A DNA stretch of 64,000 bases, from NCBI GenBank assembly GCA_040878035.1, contig JBBDMX010000008.1, forward strand, positions 62,001 through 126,000, written 5' to 3'. The first letter of the stretch is position 1. Every line of letters begins with the position of its first letter. Shown here one piece after another: positions 25,982-34,896 of this stretch. Under the pieces are notes generated by a model. It did not search any database, was not told where the DNA came from, and saw only the letters and a program-made list of their open reading frames with translations. This stretch comes from JBBDMX01 sp040878035 (lineage in GTDB: Bacteria > Planctomycetota > Phycisphaerae > Phycisphaerales > Phycisphaeraceae). A program made the position numbers and the translations under genes.

Positions 25982-26050
25982 AGGGAACTGTGGGATTTGG
26001 TGGGAAAGACCTCCGAATGCCATGGGGATGGTTGACCGACAAGTCATAAG

Positions 26051-26072
26051 GCTGCGCCGCGTGCGGCGCAGC
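26051..26072. promoter_or_regulatory. Perfect 10-bp hairpin in the leader of the sugar transferase gene
   Basis: GCTGCGCCGC and GCGGCGCAGC are separated by two bases. No T-tract follows, so it is not a typical terminator. It could be an operator or an RNA structure. Function unknown. Confidence 0.5.
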
Positions 26073-26180
26073 GCTGTCGCTTGAGGACAAGGTGCGTGAC
26101 TGCCAGGCGCACGGATCGTGCGGGCGGCAGCACGGCGTCGTGAGGATCAGGGGCCGTTAGAACGGAAGAGGGTGAGAATT

Positions 26181-26840
26181 ATGCCAGAACCGATCACGGT
26201 GGTGATGGTGGGAGCCGGTGGCGGGGGCGTGCTGGTTGAGTTGGCGCGGCGGCATTTCCGCGTCTTTAAGGAACTGATCGACCTGGTCGGCGGGGCGATC
26301 TGCTTTGTCGTGTTTCTGCCGGTGATGCTGCTCTGCGCCTTGCTGATCAAGGCCTGGGATCCAGCCGGGCCGGTGATGTACCGGCAGGTGCGCGTGGGGT
26401 TGAACGGCCGGCTGTTTACGATCTACAAGTTGCGGACGATGTACGTTGACGCCGAGGCCCACGGTCAGGCGGTACGCGCCGGCCAGGACGATCCACGGGT
26501 GATTCCGGTGTGCCGATGGATGCGGCGGAGCCACGTGGACGAGCTGCCGCAGTTGTTCAACATCCTTCGCGGCGAGATGAGTCTGGTCGGTCCCCGGCCC
26601 GAGCGGCCCGAGCTGTTCGAGGAGCTCTCCCGCGACATGCCCGACTTTGAGAAGCGCCTGGCGGTCAAGCCCGGCCTCACCGGCCTAGCGCAAATCAAGA
26701 ACGGCTATGACACCGACATCCAGTCCGTCCGCCGCAAGCTCCAGATGGACCTGGAGTACATCAATAACATGAGCCTGGGCATGGAATTGAAGCTGCTGAT
26801 GGCAACCTTTGGCAAGTTCCGCGACAGCGGCGCCCGATAA
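26181..26840 (+). CDS. Exopolysaccharide-initiating sugar transferase
   Basis: The 219-residue membrane enzyme is of the bacterial sugar transferase (WcaJ/EpsL-like) family. It transfers a sugar-1-phosphate to undecaprenyl phosphate and so starts repeat-unit synthesis. A membrane segment lies at about 36-60. The catalytic region has KLRTMYVDAEAHG, the DE-containing HVDELPQLFNILRGEMSLVG, PRPERPE and KPGLTGLAQI. The ATG at 26181 has GAGGGTGAG upstream. It heads a run of export genes interrupted only by repeats. Confidence 0.93.
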   Translation: MPEPITVVMVGAGGGGVLVELARRHFRVFKELIDLVGGAICFVVFLPVMLLCALLIKAWDPAGPVMYRQVRVGLNGRLFTIYKLRTMYVDAEAHGQAVRAGQDDPRVIPVCRWMRRSHVDELPQLFNILRGEMSLVGPRPERPELFEELSRDMPDFEKRLAVKPGLTGLAQIKNGYDTDIQSVRRKLQMDLEYINNMSLGMELKLLMATFGKFRDSGAR

Positions 26841-26844
26841 GAAT

Positions 26845-27056
26845 TCACCACAGAGGACACGCAGAGGATGCAAAGGAAGAAGGAACAGGGATGAACACGG
26901 ATTAGAAGGGGAAGATACAGGGATGGACATGATGAGCATGATTATCAGAAAATAATCCGGCGACCCGAATATCATGCCCCACCATGTCCATCCTGTTCCT
27001 TCTTTTGCTCTGTCCGTGTTCATCCGTGTTCATCCCTGTTACCTCTTCTGTTTGGA
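26845..27056. repeat. Nested composite inverted repeat (CACAGAGG, ATGAACACGG, GGACATGAT)
   Basis: The left side reads CACCACAGAGGACACGCAG, then AACAGGGATGAACACGG, then ATACAGGGATGGACATGATG. The right side has CACCATGTCCATCCTGTTCC and then CCGTGTTCATCCGTGTTC, then CATCCCTGTTACC. With about 150 bases of unremarkable sequence it fills the gap 26841-27204. Confidence 0.92.
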
Positions 27057-27204
27057 GACCGGGTCAGCACCGATAACGCCGCCGCGCGTCCCGGCGGGTT
27101 GAGTCTGTGGCCAAAATAACCGACCATTGACGGGTGAGACCAGTGGTGCGGGTCCGTGAGCCCCACGTGCCGGTCGATTCGCCAGGGTCCAGGAGTCATT
27201 GCCC

Positions 27205-27957
27205 ATGCTTGGGGGTCTTACCGCTGGAAAATCGTGGATTGGTTGGCTGACGCTGGTGGCGATGGTGCTGCTGATCGGTGGCTGTCCGCCGCCGATTTAC
27301 AAGGACTACGACTCGTTCATGAAGAAGCCCCGGCCGATCGTCGGCGGCAAGCCCTATGTCATCGAGCCGCCCGACACCCTCCGCCTCATCGCGCCCAGCG
27401 TCCCGGAAGTGGACGAAATCAGCCTGACGGTCCGGCCGGACGGCTATGTGACGGTCTTCCTCCTGGGCGACGTTTTCGTCGCCGGTAAAACGCCCACGCA
27501 ACTGGCCAGCGAACTCGAAGAGAAGTTGCTGCGTTATTACGAGGACGTGACCGTACAGGTGGAAGTGACCGGGTTCAATTCCAAGGTCTACTACATGGCC
27601 GGCGAGACCTCCGCCGGCCGCCAGGCCTACACGGGCAAGGACACCATCCTGGATGCGGTGATCGGCAAGATTCCCCGCACCGCCTGGCCTGAGTATTGCG
27701 TGGTGCTGCGGCCCAACGAGGAGGGCGAGTTGATCCGACGAATGACTATCAACCTGCGCGACATGTACGAGCGCGGCGACCTGAAATATAACGCCGTGCT
27801 CGAGGAAGGCGACATTGTGTACATCCCCATCAACCCGCTGGCGGCGGTGGGCGTGGTGGTGCAGAACATCCTCCAGCCGGTCAGCCCGGTGCTCCAAGCG
27901 ACCCAGACGCCGCGCCAGGTGGCCTCCACGGCGTTTACCGGGGGTCTGGTGCCCTGA
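27205..27957 (+). CDS. Polysaccharide export outer-membrane lipoprotein (Wza-like)
   Basis: The 250-residue protein begins with a lipoprotein signal (WLTLVAMVLLIGGC). It continues with a polysaccharide biosynthesis/export domain: GGKPYVIEPPDTLRLI, then LTVRPDGYVTVFLLGDVFVAG with KTPTQLASELEEKL. A SLBB-like segment (VYYMAGETSAGRQAYTGKDT) follows. It should form the outer-membrane exit channel. The ATG at 27205 is preferred over a TTG two codons earlier because AGGAG lies nine bases upstream of it. Confidence 0.9.
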   Translation: MLGGLTAGKSWIGWLTLVAMVLLIGGCPPPIYKDYDSFMKKPRPIVGGKPYVIEPPDTLRLIAPSVPEVDEISLTVRPDGYVTVFLLGDVFVAGKTPTQLASELEEKLLRYYEDVTVQVEVTGFNSKVYYMAGETSAGRQAYTGKDTILDAVIGKIPRTAWPEYCVVLRPNEEGELIRRMTINLRDMYERGDLKYNAVLEEGDIVYIPINPLAAVGVVVQNILQPVSPVLQATQTPRQVASTAFTGGLVP

Positions 27958-27963
27958 ACCGCC

Positions 27964-28186
27964 TCCCCTCGAAAAAAGGGAACAGGGATGAAGACGCATA
28001 GACGCGGATGGAGGAAAGCCTAGAAGAAACAAGGATGGACAAGATGGACAGGACTAGGAAAGGGGAGCGCCTCTTTCGTTTGGCCGGCGCCGCCCAGCGG
28101 CCCCTGGGCCTCATCCTGTTTTTCACGTCCATCACTGGTTTCTCCTTATCCGTGTTCGACCATGTTTATTCCGGTTACTTCTCCCC
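27964..28186. repeat. Composite repeat, right arm partly degraded
   Basis: Left units are AACAGGGATGAAGACGCATA and AACAAGGATGGACAAGATGG. Right units are CACGTCCATCACTGG, TTATCCGTGTTCGACCATG and TTTATTCCGGTTACTTC. It fills the space between the export lipoprotein and the chain-length gene. Confidence 0.8.
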
Positions 28187-28201
28187 CCGGAGTTGACTCT
28201 C

Positions 28202-29851
28202 ATGGCATGGCAAAAGCCGACAAGTCTCAATGATTGGGCCGGCATCGTTCTGCGGCACAAGAAGAAGTTCTTCTTTCCCGCCGTCATGGTGATGATCATC
28301 GTGATCGTCGCCAGCCTGTGGATTCCCCGCGAGTACAAGGCCGAGGGCAAGTTCCAGCGCATCAACGACCCGGCCATGTTCCAGCTTGGCAAGGGCGACA
28401 GCGTCAACATGCAGAACCTGGACTACCTGCGCCGCCAGTTGTACGAGGACATGCGCGGCCGGTCGGCGGTGGAGCAACTCGTCAGCGACTTGCACATGGA
28501 CCGCGACCTGCCTCACACCAGCGACAACCAACTGACCAAGGAGGGCCAGCTCCAGATGTACGACCTGGTCCGCTCGATGCGCGATCGCCTGACCGTCTAT
28601 TTCCAGGACTCTTATGAGCACGCCGACTTGATCGTGGTGACCTTCAATGCCGAGGACGCAGAGCTGGCGTCCAAGGTCGTCAACCAGGCGATGGAGAACT
28701 ACATCCGCAAGACCAGCCAGGCCCTGGACGAGATGCTCATCAACTCCAAGACCTTCTTCGAGCGGGAAGTGACCCGCTACAACGGCAAGGTCCGCGAGCT
28801 TGAGAGCAAGAAACTGCGTTTCGAGCTGGACAACCCCGGCCTGGACCCCAACGACCCGCAGTCGGCACGCACCCGACTCGTCGAGCTGCGCTCCAAGCTT
28901 TACACAATCAACCAGTACATTGACGTGGCCAAGGGCAAGCTCGGCAAGCTCCAGCAGTTCGTCAAGGATCAGCCGGAGTTCGTTTCGACGCAGGAAGAGG
29001 GCGAGAACCCGGACCTGACCCGGCTCAGGGAAGAGATGGCCATGCTCCAGGACGAGTACACCCAGCACAAGAAGCTGGGGCGCAAGGACGCCCACCCCGC
29101 AGTGGCCAAGAATCTGGCGATGCAGGCGGCATTGAAGACCAAGATCGAGGAAATGCACGACACCGTCGTGCAGAAGACGGTCCATTCGCCCAACATCCAG
29201 CGCCTCGTGGCCATGCAGGAAATCGAGACGCTCAAGGGCGAGATCGAGCCGCTGGAACATCAGCGCGACATCCTCACTCAGCAGGTCGAGCAATACGAGA
29301 TCATGGACCGCAACTTCTTCGTGGTCCGCAATGAATACCTCCAGATCCAGCGCGAGCTGGACGATGGGGTGCAGCAGCTTCAGTTCTGGGACGCCAACCT
29401 GCGGCGTACGCAGACCGCCCTGTCGGTCGCGGTAGGCCAGCGCGGCATCCGCCTGTCCATCACCCAGCGCGCCCCGGACTACGCCAAGCCCTCCAAGCCC
29501 ACCGTCTGGGGCATCCTCTCCATGGCCATCATGCTGGGCCTGGGCACCGGCGTGGGCCTGGTCGTCCTGGCGGAACTGCTGGACAGCTCCTTCCACAGCA
29601 TCGATCAGGCGGTGGACAGCCTCAAGCTGCCCGTGCTCGGCTCGGTCAACCAGATCATCACCCCCGCCCAGGTGTTCCGCCACCGCGTATTGTCCTGGGG
29701 CGTCTTCCCCGCCACCGGCGCCGTGCTCACCGTGGTCCTGCTCTTTAGCTCCGCCCTGGCGTACCTGAGCCTGACCGACCCGCCCCGATTTGAACGCATC
29801 GTGCATAACATCGGCGGCGACTGGGCGAGGTCCAACCTGCTTAAGAGTTAG
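28202..29851 (+). CDS. Wzz/GNVR-type chain-length determinant
   Basis: The 549-residue inner-membrane protein has membrane segments near residue 30 (PAVMVMIIVIVASLW), 440 (ILSMAIMLGLGTGVGLVVLAE) and 500 (ATGAVLTVVLLFSSALAYL), with a long coiled-coil-rich periplasmic region between the first two (REVTRYNGKVRELESKKLRF, EEMAMLQDEYTQHKKLG). This is the architecture of polysaccharide co-polymerases that set chain length. The kinase part is a separate protein here, encoded at 30916. Confidence 0.9.
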   Translation: MAWQKPTSLNDWAGIVLRHKKKFFFPAVMVMIIVIVASLWIPREYKAEGKFQRINDPAMFQLGKGDSVNMQNLDYLRRQLYEDMRGRSAVEQLVSDLHMDRDLPHTSDNQLTKEGQLQMYDLVRSMRDRLTVYFQDSYEHADLIVVTFNAEDAELASKVVNQAMENYIRKTSQALDEMLINSKTFFEREVTRYNGKVRELESKKLRFELDNPGLDPNDPQSARTRLVELRSKLYTINQYIDVAKGKLGKLQQFVKDQPEFVSTQEEGENPDLTRLREEMAMLQDEYTQHKKLGRKDAHPAVAKNLAMQAALKTKIEEMHDTVVQKTVHSPNIQRLVAMQEIETLKGEIEPLEHQRDILTQQVEQYEIMDRNFFVVRNEYLQIQRELDDGVQQLQFWDANLRRTQTALSVAVGQRGIRLSITQRAPDYAKPSKPTVWGILSMAIMLGLGTGVGLVVLAELLDSSFHSIDQAVDSLKLPVLGSVNQIITPAQVFRHRVLSWGVFPATGAVLTVVLLFSSALAYLSLTDPPRFERIVHNIGGDWARSNLLKS

Positions 29852-29855
29852 AGAA

Positions 29856-30031
29856 AACCAGCCACAGATGAACACAGATAAACACAGATGCAGACAAGGA
29901 GACAAGGAGAAGGGGAGACAAGGAGACACGGCGATGGTGCCTTATTCTTCTCTTTGTCTCCTTGTCTCCCTGTTTCCTTGTCTGTTTTCCATCTGTGTCC
30001 ATCTGTGTTCATCTGTGGTTGATTCAGGATT
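29856..30031. repeat. Nested composite inverted repeat (ACAGATGAAC outside, GACAAGGA inside)
   Basis: Outer arms are CCACAGATGAACACAGAT and ATCTGTGTTCATCTGTGG. Inner arms are GACAAGGAGACAAGGAGA and TCTCCTTGTCTCCCTG. The loop in the centre is short. It occupies the whole space between the chain-length gene and the ATPase gene. Closely similar copies are at 35152 and 45787. Confidence 0.96.
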
Positions 30032-30035
30032 CTGA

Positions 30036-30932
30036 ATGTACGAATCGTTCTACAACCTGGCGGTCGCGCCCTTCCAGAACACGCCTAACTCGCGTTTCTT
30101 CTTTGAGACCGAGCAGCACAAAGAGGCGCTGGCGAAACTGGAATACACCGTGCGCAACCGCCGCGGCTTTGCCCTGGTCACCGGCGAGATCGGCTCGGGC
30201 AAGACCACCCTGTCGCGCACCCTGGTGCGCCGCCTGGGCTCTGATGCGCGCGTCGCCCTGATCAACAACACGCGCGTTTCCTCGGCCCAACTGCTCAAGC
30301 TCATCGCCGCCGAGTTCCAACTGCCCCTGCCCGGCGGCGCCGACAAGGCGGTCATCCTCACCCAGATCAAACGCTACGTCGAGCAGCAGCACTCGGTGGG
30401 CCGAACCATCGTCATCATCATCGACGAAGGCCAGTGCCTGTCCATCGACGAGTTCGAGGAATTGCGCCTGCTGACCAATCTGGAGACCGAGACGGACAAG
30501 CTGGTGCAACTGCTGATCCTGGGCCAGCCCGAGCTGCGCGACACGCTGCGGCACGCGCGGCTGGCGCCGCTGATCCAGCGCATCGTGATGTACACCCACC
30601 TGTCGCCGATGAGCTTCGACGACACCACGCGCTACATCGCTTTCCGGCTGGTGCGCGCCAGCAAGGCGGGCCGGCCCAACGTGGATTTCTCCCGCGAGGC
30701 GCTGCGACTGATCTTCGAATACTCCAACGGCATCCCGCGCCTGGTCAACCTGGCGTGCGATAATGCCCTGTTGGTGGGCTATTCCACCGACAGCCGGCTG
30801 GTGGATTCGACCATTGTGCGGCGGGCGATTTCCCAGATGTTGCCCAACTTTGGCGACGCAATGACCGATATAACTGGAAGTGAACCAGCCGAGGCGCCGG
30901 TTCAGGAGAGTGACGATGGGCGACGTCTTTGA
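30036..30932 (+). CDS. ExeA-like secretion ATPase of an exopolysaccharide/PEP-CTERM locus
   Basis: The 298-residue AAA ATPase begins MYESFYNLAVAPFQNTPN, typical of the ExeA/PEP-CTERM-locus ATPase family. Walker A is GEIGSGKTT (about 50-58) and Walker B is IVIIIDEGQ (about 128-136). Sensor-like LVQLLILGQPELRDTL and FEYSNGIPRLVNLACDNALL follow. In known loci such ATPases lie beside chain-length and kinase genes. The next gene starts inside its last 17 bases, so the two are coupled. Confidence 0.9.
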   Translation: MYESFYNLAVAPFQNTPNSRFFFETEQHKEALAKLEYTVRNRRGFALVTGEIGSGKTTLSRTLVRRLGSDARVALINNTRVSSAQLLKLIAAEFQLPLPGGADKAVILTQIKRYVEQQHSVGRTIVIIIDEGQCLSIDEFEELRLLTNLETETDKLVQLLILGQPELRDTLRHARLAPLIQRIVMYTHLSPMSFDDTTRYIAFRLVRASKAGRPNVDFSREALRLIFEYSNGIPRLVNLACDNALLVGYSTDSRLVDSTIVRRAISQMLPNFGDAMTDITGSEPAEAPVQESDDGRRL

Positions 30933-31986
30933 TGCCATGAAACGGTCGCGGCGTGCCCGCGGCGAACCCGAGCCGACCGATCCGGCCCAGGCGCCGGCGG
31001 GGCCCGAGCAGCCCGCGCTGCCCATTGACCAGGTGCCGCTGCCCGATCCCCAGGACGATCAGCCGCACGGCGGGTCGCTCTCGGCGCTGCCGATCGCCGA
31101 TCGCACCGCTGTCAGCCGCGCCACGGAGAAGTCCCGCGCCGAAACGCAGCAGAGCCGCGCCCAGGACGCCGCGGCACGATTGGGCGCCACCGCGCCCGTC
31201 GGCACCGGCGCCGCCGGCGCCCCGGCCGCCAGCGGCAATCGCGAGAAGCTCAACGGCTACGCCGAGGACGTCGTGGTCCACCACGACCGCGGCAGCGCCA
31301 TCACCGAACAATACCGCGCCTTGCGTACCCAGATCCTGGCGCGCGCCCGCAACCGCCGACTCCAGACCCACGTCATCACCAGCGCCGCGCCCGAGGAAGG
31401 CAAGACCGTCACCACCATCAACCTGGGCTTTGCCTTCGCCGAGCTGCGCAACCAGCGCACGCTCCTGGTGGAGGGCGACTTGCGCCGCCCCGGGTTCTAC
31501 ACCTATTTCCACCGCGACTGCACCCCCGGCCTGCTGCAACTGCTGCGCGGCGAACTGGACGACATCGACAAGGCCATTCACCGCACGGTCTACGACAATC
31601 TCCAGTTCATGCCCGCCGGCGGCCGCGAGAGCACCCAGTCCACGGAGTTGCTCACCAGCGACCGCATGACGCAGATTCTCGACAAGCTCAAGGATCGCTA
31701 CGACCACATTTTCATCGACACCCCGCCGGTGGTCACGGTCACCGACGGCGCGATCCTGGGCGCCCAGTGCGACCAGGCGCTGATGGTGGTGCGACTGAAC
31801 AAGACGCCGTCGGAAGTGGTGGAACGCGCCAAACGCCTGCTGCGTGCCGCCAACGTGGACATCGCCGGCGTGATCCTGACCCACCTTCAGCCCGAGCTGG
31901 CGCGTTACCGCTACGTCTACCGCTACGCCTACGGCGCCAGCGGCGGGCCGCCGACAACGTCCTCCAAGCAGGCGGCCAGGGAATGA
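30916..31986 (+). CDS. BY-type tyrosine kinase (CpsD/CapB-like)
   Basis: The 356-residue protein has a proline/alanine-rich N-terminal third and then a bacterial tyrosine kinase core. Walker A is SAAPEEGKTVTT, Walker A' is LLVEGDLRRPG and Walker B is HIFIDTPPV. A C-terminal tyrosine cluster (RYRYVYRYAYG) is the expected autophosphorylation site. It should regulate polymer assembly with the chain-length protein. It starts within the end of the ATPase gene. Confidence 0.9.
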   Translation: MGDVFDAMKRSRRARGEPEPTDPAQAPAGPEQPALPIDQVPLPDPQDDQPHGGSLSALPIADRTAVSRATEKSRAETQQSRAQDAAARLGATAPVGTGAAGAPAASGNREKLNGYAEDVVVHHDRGSAITEQYRALRTQILARARNRRLQTHVITSAAPEEGKTVTTINLGFAFAELRNQRTLLVEGDLRRPGFYTYFHRDCTPGLLQLLRGELDDIDKAIHRTVYDNLQFMPAGGRESTQSTELLTSDRMTQILDKLKDRYDHIFIDTPPVVTVTDGAILGAQCDQALMVVRLNKTPSEVVERAKRLLRAANVDIAGVILTHLQPELARYRYVYRYAYGASGGPPTTSSKQAARE

Positions 31987-31987
31987 G

Positions 31988-32120
31988 CAGGCGAATGACG
32001 AATGACTAAATCCGAATGACGAATGAAATTTCAAATTCCAAGGGATGCGGCTCGCGTTTCGTCATTTGAATTTGGTCATTGAGCATTCATTCGTCATTCG
32101 AATTTAGTCATTCGTCATTC
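31988..32120. repeat. GAATGAC heptad inverted repeat
   Basis: The left arm has GAATGACGAATGACTAAAT and CGAATGACGAATG; the right arm has CATTCGTCATTCGAATTTAG and TCATTCGTCATTC. The unit length is seven bases, as in the CGAAATC family, but the sequence differs. It separates the kinase gene from the next glycosyltransferase. Confidence 0.88.
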
Positions 32121-32135
32121 TTATCAGTTCCCGCC

Positions 32136-33425
32136 ATGCCCGCCACCGTCATCGAACCTGTTGCCCTGGCCGCGTCGGCGCCTGCCGCCGCGACGCCGGC
32201 GACGCGCACGCCTAATCTGCTGTTGCTGACGCATCGCCTGCCCTATCCCCCGGATCGCGGCGACCGCATCCGCAGTTATCACTTGCTGCGCCACCTGTCC
32301 GAGCGCTTCGGCGTGGCGGTGGCCTGCACCAGCGAGGAGCCCGTCTGGCTCCAGCATCACCAGTTGCTGCGCACCATGGCGGACCGGGTGAACATCCAGC
32401 CCATCTCGCCACGCTGGAGCAAGCTGCGCGGCGCCGGCGCCATCCTCAGCGGCTCGGCGATCACTCCCGCCTGGCACTACCGCATCGGCCTGGCGCAGAG
32501 CATCCTCCAGTGGCACGAACAGCAGCCCTTCGACGTGGTGCTGACCTTCTGCACCGGGATGATCCAGTACGCCCGGCTGCTGGCTGATGCGTCGCTCAAC
32601 CACGGCCACACGCCCCGGCAGATTCTGGACCTGGTGGACGTCGATTCCATGAAGTGGGACAGCTACGCCGACCAGAGCTGGCCTCCGCTGTCGTGGCTGT
32701 ATCGTGCCGAGGCGCGGCGTCTGCGGCGGATCGAGGCCGGCCGGCTCGACCACTTCGATGCCGTCACCGTCATCAGCCAGGCCGAGGCCAATGCTTACCG
32801 CCAGACCGTGGGCGATCACGCCGGCCTCACCGTCGTACGCAATGGCGTGGACCTCGAATATTTCCACCCCCTGCCCGATCCCGGCAACCACACCCTGGTG
32901 TTCGTCGGCGTGCTCAACTACCGCCCCAACGCTCAGGGCATCGCCTGGTTCGCCCACAAGGTCATGCCGCTCCTGCGCCAGCGCGTGCCGGATGCCAAGC
33001 TGCGGATCATCGGCCGGCATCCCACCCCCGCCATCGGGCAACTGGGCATGATCGCCGGGGTCGAAGTCGTCGGCTCCGTGCCCGATGTACGCACCTACAT
33101 GGCCCAGGCCTCGGCGGTCATCGCGCCGCTTCAGATCGCCCGCGGCCTGCAAAACAAGGTCCTGGAAGCCATGGCCTGCCAACGCGCCGTGGTCTGCTCG
33201 CCCGGCGCCGCCCAGGGCATCGACGCCAGGCCCGATGAGCACCTGCTGGTCGCCGACACCCCCGAGCAATGGGCAGCCCAGTTACAGCACGTGCTGGAGA
33301 ACCATGACCGCCGCCACACCCTCGCCGCCGCCGCGCGGCAACACGTGCAGCAGGTCTACTCCTGGCCGCAGGCGCTGGCGCCGATGATGGAGCTGATTGA
33401 GCGTCTGACGGGCGGCCCCGCTTAA
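32136..33425 (+). CDS. GT4 glycosyltransferase, PEP-CTERM/EpsH1-associated type
   Basis: The 429-residue GT-B enzyme resembles the sugar transferase subfamily linked with exosortase A systems. The N-terminus NLLLLTHRLPYPPDRGDRIR is characteristic, and the C-terminal domain has LVFVGVLNYRPNAQGIAWF and PLQIARGLQNKVLEAMACQR. It would add a sugar to the growing repeat unit in the cytoplasm. The first 25 residues are alanine/threonine-rich. The ATG at 32136 lies about 15 bases after the repeat. Confidence 0.9.
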   Translation: MPATVIEPVALAASAPAAATPATRTPNLLLLTHRLPYPPDRGDRIRSYHLLRHLSERFGVAVACTSEEPVWLQHHQLLRTMADRVNIQPISPRWSKLRGAGAILSGSAITPAWHYRIGLAQSILQWHEQQPFDVVLTFCTGMIQYARLLADASLNHGHTPRQILDLVDVDSMKWDSYADQSWPPLSWLYRAEARRLRRIEAGRLDHFDAVTVISQAEANAYRQTVGDHAGLTVVRNGVDLEYFHPLPDPGNHTLVFVGVLNYRPNAQGIAWFAHKVMPLLRQRVPDAKLRIIGRHPTPAIGQLGMIAGVEVVGSVPDVRTYMAQASAVIAPLQIARGLQNKVLEAMACQRAVVCSPGAAQGIDARPDEHLLVADTPEQWAAQLQHVLENHDRRHTLAAAARQHVQQVYSWPQALAPMMELIERLTGGPA

Positions 33426-33443
33426 GCGAGGCTGCCGTGGGGC

Positions 33444-33878
33444 CTACTCGCGTTCATCCGCCTGCTGGCCCGGCGTGCCGGCCTGGCGTTGCGGGGGCGG
33501 GAAGGCCGGCGCGGCGGCGCTCTCGGTCCAGTCTTCGCAGTTGGACAGGTTCAGTTCGCTGGCGCACGTCTTGCGGTAGCCCAGATGGCGAAGCACTTCG
33601 AGCACTTCGGTCCAGGACGGGAAGGGCGTCTGGTTGACGCGCTTGTAGGCGTCGATGGCGGCGATGAAGAGAAACTGCTCGCCGGTCATCTGACCTTCTT
33701 CGGCGGCCTTGGCAAAGTCGCTGCGGCGCCGGCCCGGACCGCGCCGCCGTTCCAGCCCCGTGGCGCCGGCGGTGCGCCGCTCCACCACCGTCTGGCGGCG
33801 GTCCGCCACCTCGGCCGCCCGGCGCTCCTGCTGTTGGACCGCGGGCTCCTGGCCCAGGGGCGACGTGTCTTGATCCAT
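33444..33878 (-). CDS. Hypothetical arginine-rich protein with a conserved helical core
   Basis: The 144-residue protein has a glutamine/arginine-rich N-terminal half and then a conserved-looking block, EEGQMTGEQFLFIAAIDAYK followed by RVNQTPFPSWTEVLEVLRHL and GYRK. The tail is proline-rich. The block looks like a helix-turn-helix-sized domain; I recall similar proteins in other Planctomycetes but cannot name a family. It follows the acidic protein gene by about 50 bases on the same strand, so the two may form a basic/acidic pair. Confidence 0.65.
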   Translation of the reverse strand: MDQDTSPLGQEPAVQQQERRAAEVADRRQTVVERRTAGATGLERRRGPGRRRSDFAKAAEEGQMTGEQFLFIAAIDAYKRVNQTPFPSWTEVLEVLRHLGYRKTCASELNLSNCEDWTESAAAPAFPPPQRQAGTPGQQADERE

Positions 33879-33930
33879 GATCCGGCTCCTGTGCGCGGCG
33901 GCGAGGCCGCACCCAGGCACGGTCCAACGC

Positions 33931-34185
33931 CTATTCTTCTGCGTCAAGGTCGTCGTCGAATTCCTCGTCGTCATCGAGGAGGTCGTCCTCCTCCTCGGCT
34001 TCCTCTTCTTCGAGGAAGTCGTCATCGTCGTCCTCGAATTCCTCATCTTCTTCATCGTCCAATTCATCCTCCTCCTCAAATTCCTCATCCTTGGCCATGG
34101 CGATGGGCCAGCCGGAGGTCAGCCAGTCCTGGTCGTTTTCGGCCTCGGTGGATGAGGTGCGGGTCCGTTCCAGCAGGTGGTTCAT
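33931..34185 (-). CDS. Extremely acidic 84-residue protein
   Basis: After a 30-residue N-terminal part (MNHLLERTRTSSTEAENDQD...WPIAMAKD) the rest is almost entirely aspartate and glutamate. The coding stretch is made of GAGGAN and GANGAN codons, yet uses mixed third positions, which favours real translation. Such acidic proteins often bind cations or basic proteins; here the basic partner candidate is the next gene. Function unknown. Confidence 0.65.
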   Translation of the reverse strand: MNHLLERTRTSSTEAENDQDWLTSGWPIAMAKDEEFEEEDELDDEEDEEFEDDDDDFLEEEEAEEEDDLLDDDEEFDDDLDAEE

Positions 34186-34407
34186 GATGGGGCTCCCAGC
34201 AAGTCACAGGATCCAAGGGACGCAGCAGAGGGGCCCGGAACCCAACCGATGGGTGTGGCCGCCTGCATTCTGAGCGGTTACACTATCGGGCGACGCGGGT
34301 TTGTCAATGCCCGTGGGGCAACTTTATACGTTTTGTTCGTTCCGCTTTGCGCCGCTCGCCGCCGGTCGCCCGGCCTGCTTGACTATCGGTTCGCCTTTGA
34401 TCTTGTC

Positions 34408-34896
34408 ATGACGCAGCCTTCGACCCCAGTATCGTCCCCCGCCCAGCCGCGCTTTAACGTGCTCGAGGCCCTGGCGACGTGGTTCGTCCCGGGCCTGGGC
34501 CACGTGCTGCTGGGCCAACGCTTGCGCGGCAGCATTATCGGCATCACCATCGGCGCCACCTGGATCGCCGGCCTGCTCATCGGCGGCATCGGTGTCATCG
34601 ACCGACAGGAGCACGTCGCCTGGTTCCTCGGACAGGCCCTGGTCGCCCCCTCGATCCTGGTCGACACCGCCCGCGGCTACCTCGGCGCCACGCCCATCCC
34701 CGGCCCCGGTGCCGCCTACGTCCCCAGCTTCGGCCGACCTAATGAACAGGGCACCCTCTTCACGGCCCTGGCGGGCATGCTCAACCTCTTGGCCATCGTC
34801 GATGTGATTTACTGCGATCCGGCCCAGCGCCTCCGGGGCCGGGGCCGCGGGCGAGGGCGGGAGCAGGAGCAAGAGCGGCAGGAGCAACCGGCATGA
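34408..34896 (+). CDS. Small membrane protein (DUF6677-like)
   Basis: The 162-residue protein has a NVLEALATWFVPGLGHVLLG start with the PGLGH motif, two or three membrane segments (about 38-60, 68-85 and 125-140) and a basic RGRGRGRG tail. It resembles the DUF6677 group of planctomycete membrane proteins; the function is unknown. The ATG at 34408 fits the beginning of conservation. The next gene starts four bases before its stop codon, so the two are translationally coupled. Confidence 0.65.
   Translation: MTQPSTPVSSPAQPRFNVLEALATWFVPGLGHVLLGQRLRGSIIGITIGATWIAGLLIGGIGVIDRQEHVAWFLGQALVAPSILVDTARGYLGATPIPGPGAAYVPSFGRPNEQGTLFTALAGMLNLLAIVDVIYCDPAQRLRGRGRGRGREQEQERQEQPA

Larger units (their letters stand above)
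25735..26180. other. 446-base gap before the exopolysaccharide locus
   Basis: The first quarter is a repeat copy (25746-25856). After it come a possible promoter (25954-25981), a perfect short hairpin (26051-26072) and a probable leader of the sugar transferase gene. No open frame with coding character was seen. Confidence 0.6.

Noticed and set aside
27964..28186. Rho-independent terminators in the composite hairpins
   Set aside because: The arms are long and could fold in RNA, but no T-tract follows them in a consistent orientation. Only the flagellin terminator meets the usual criteria.
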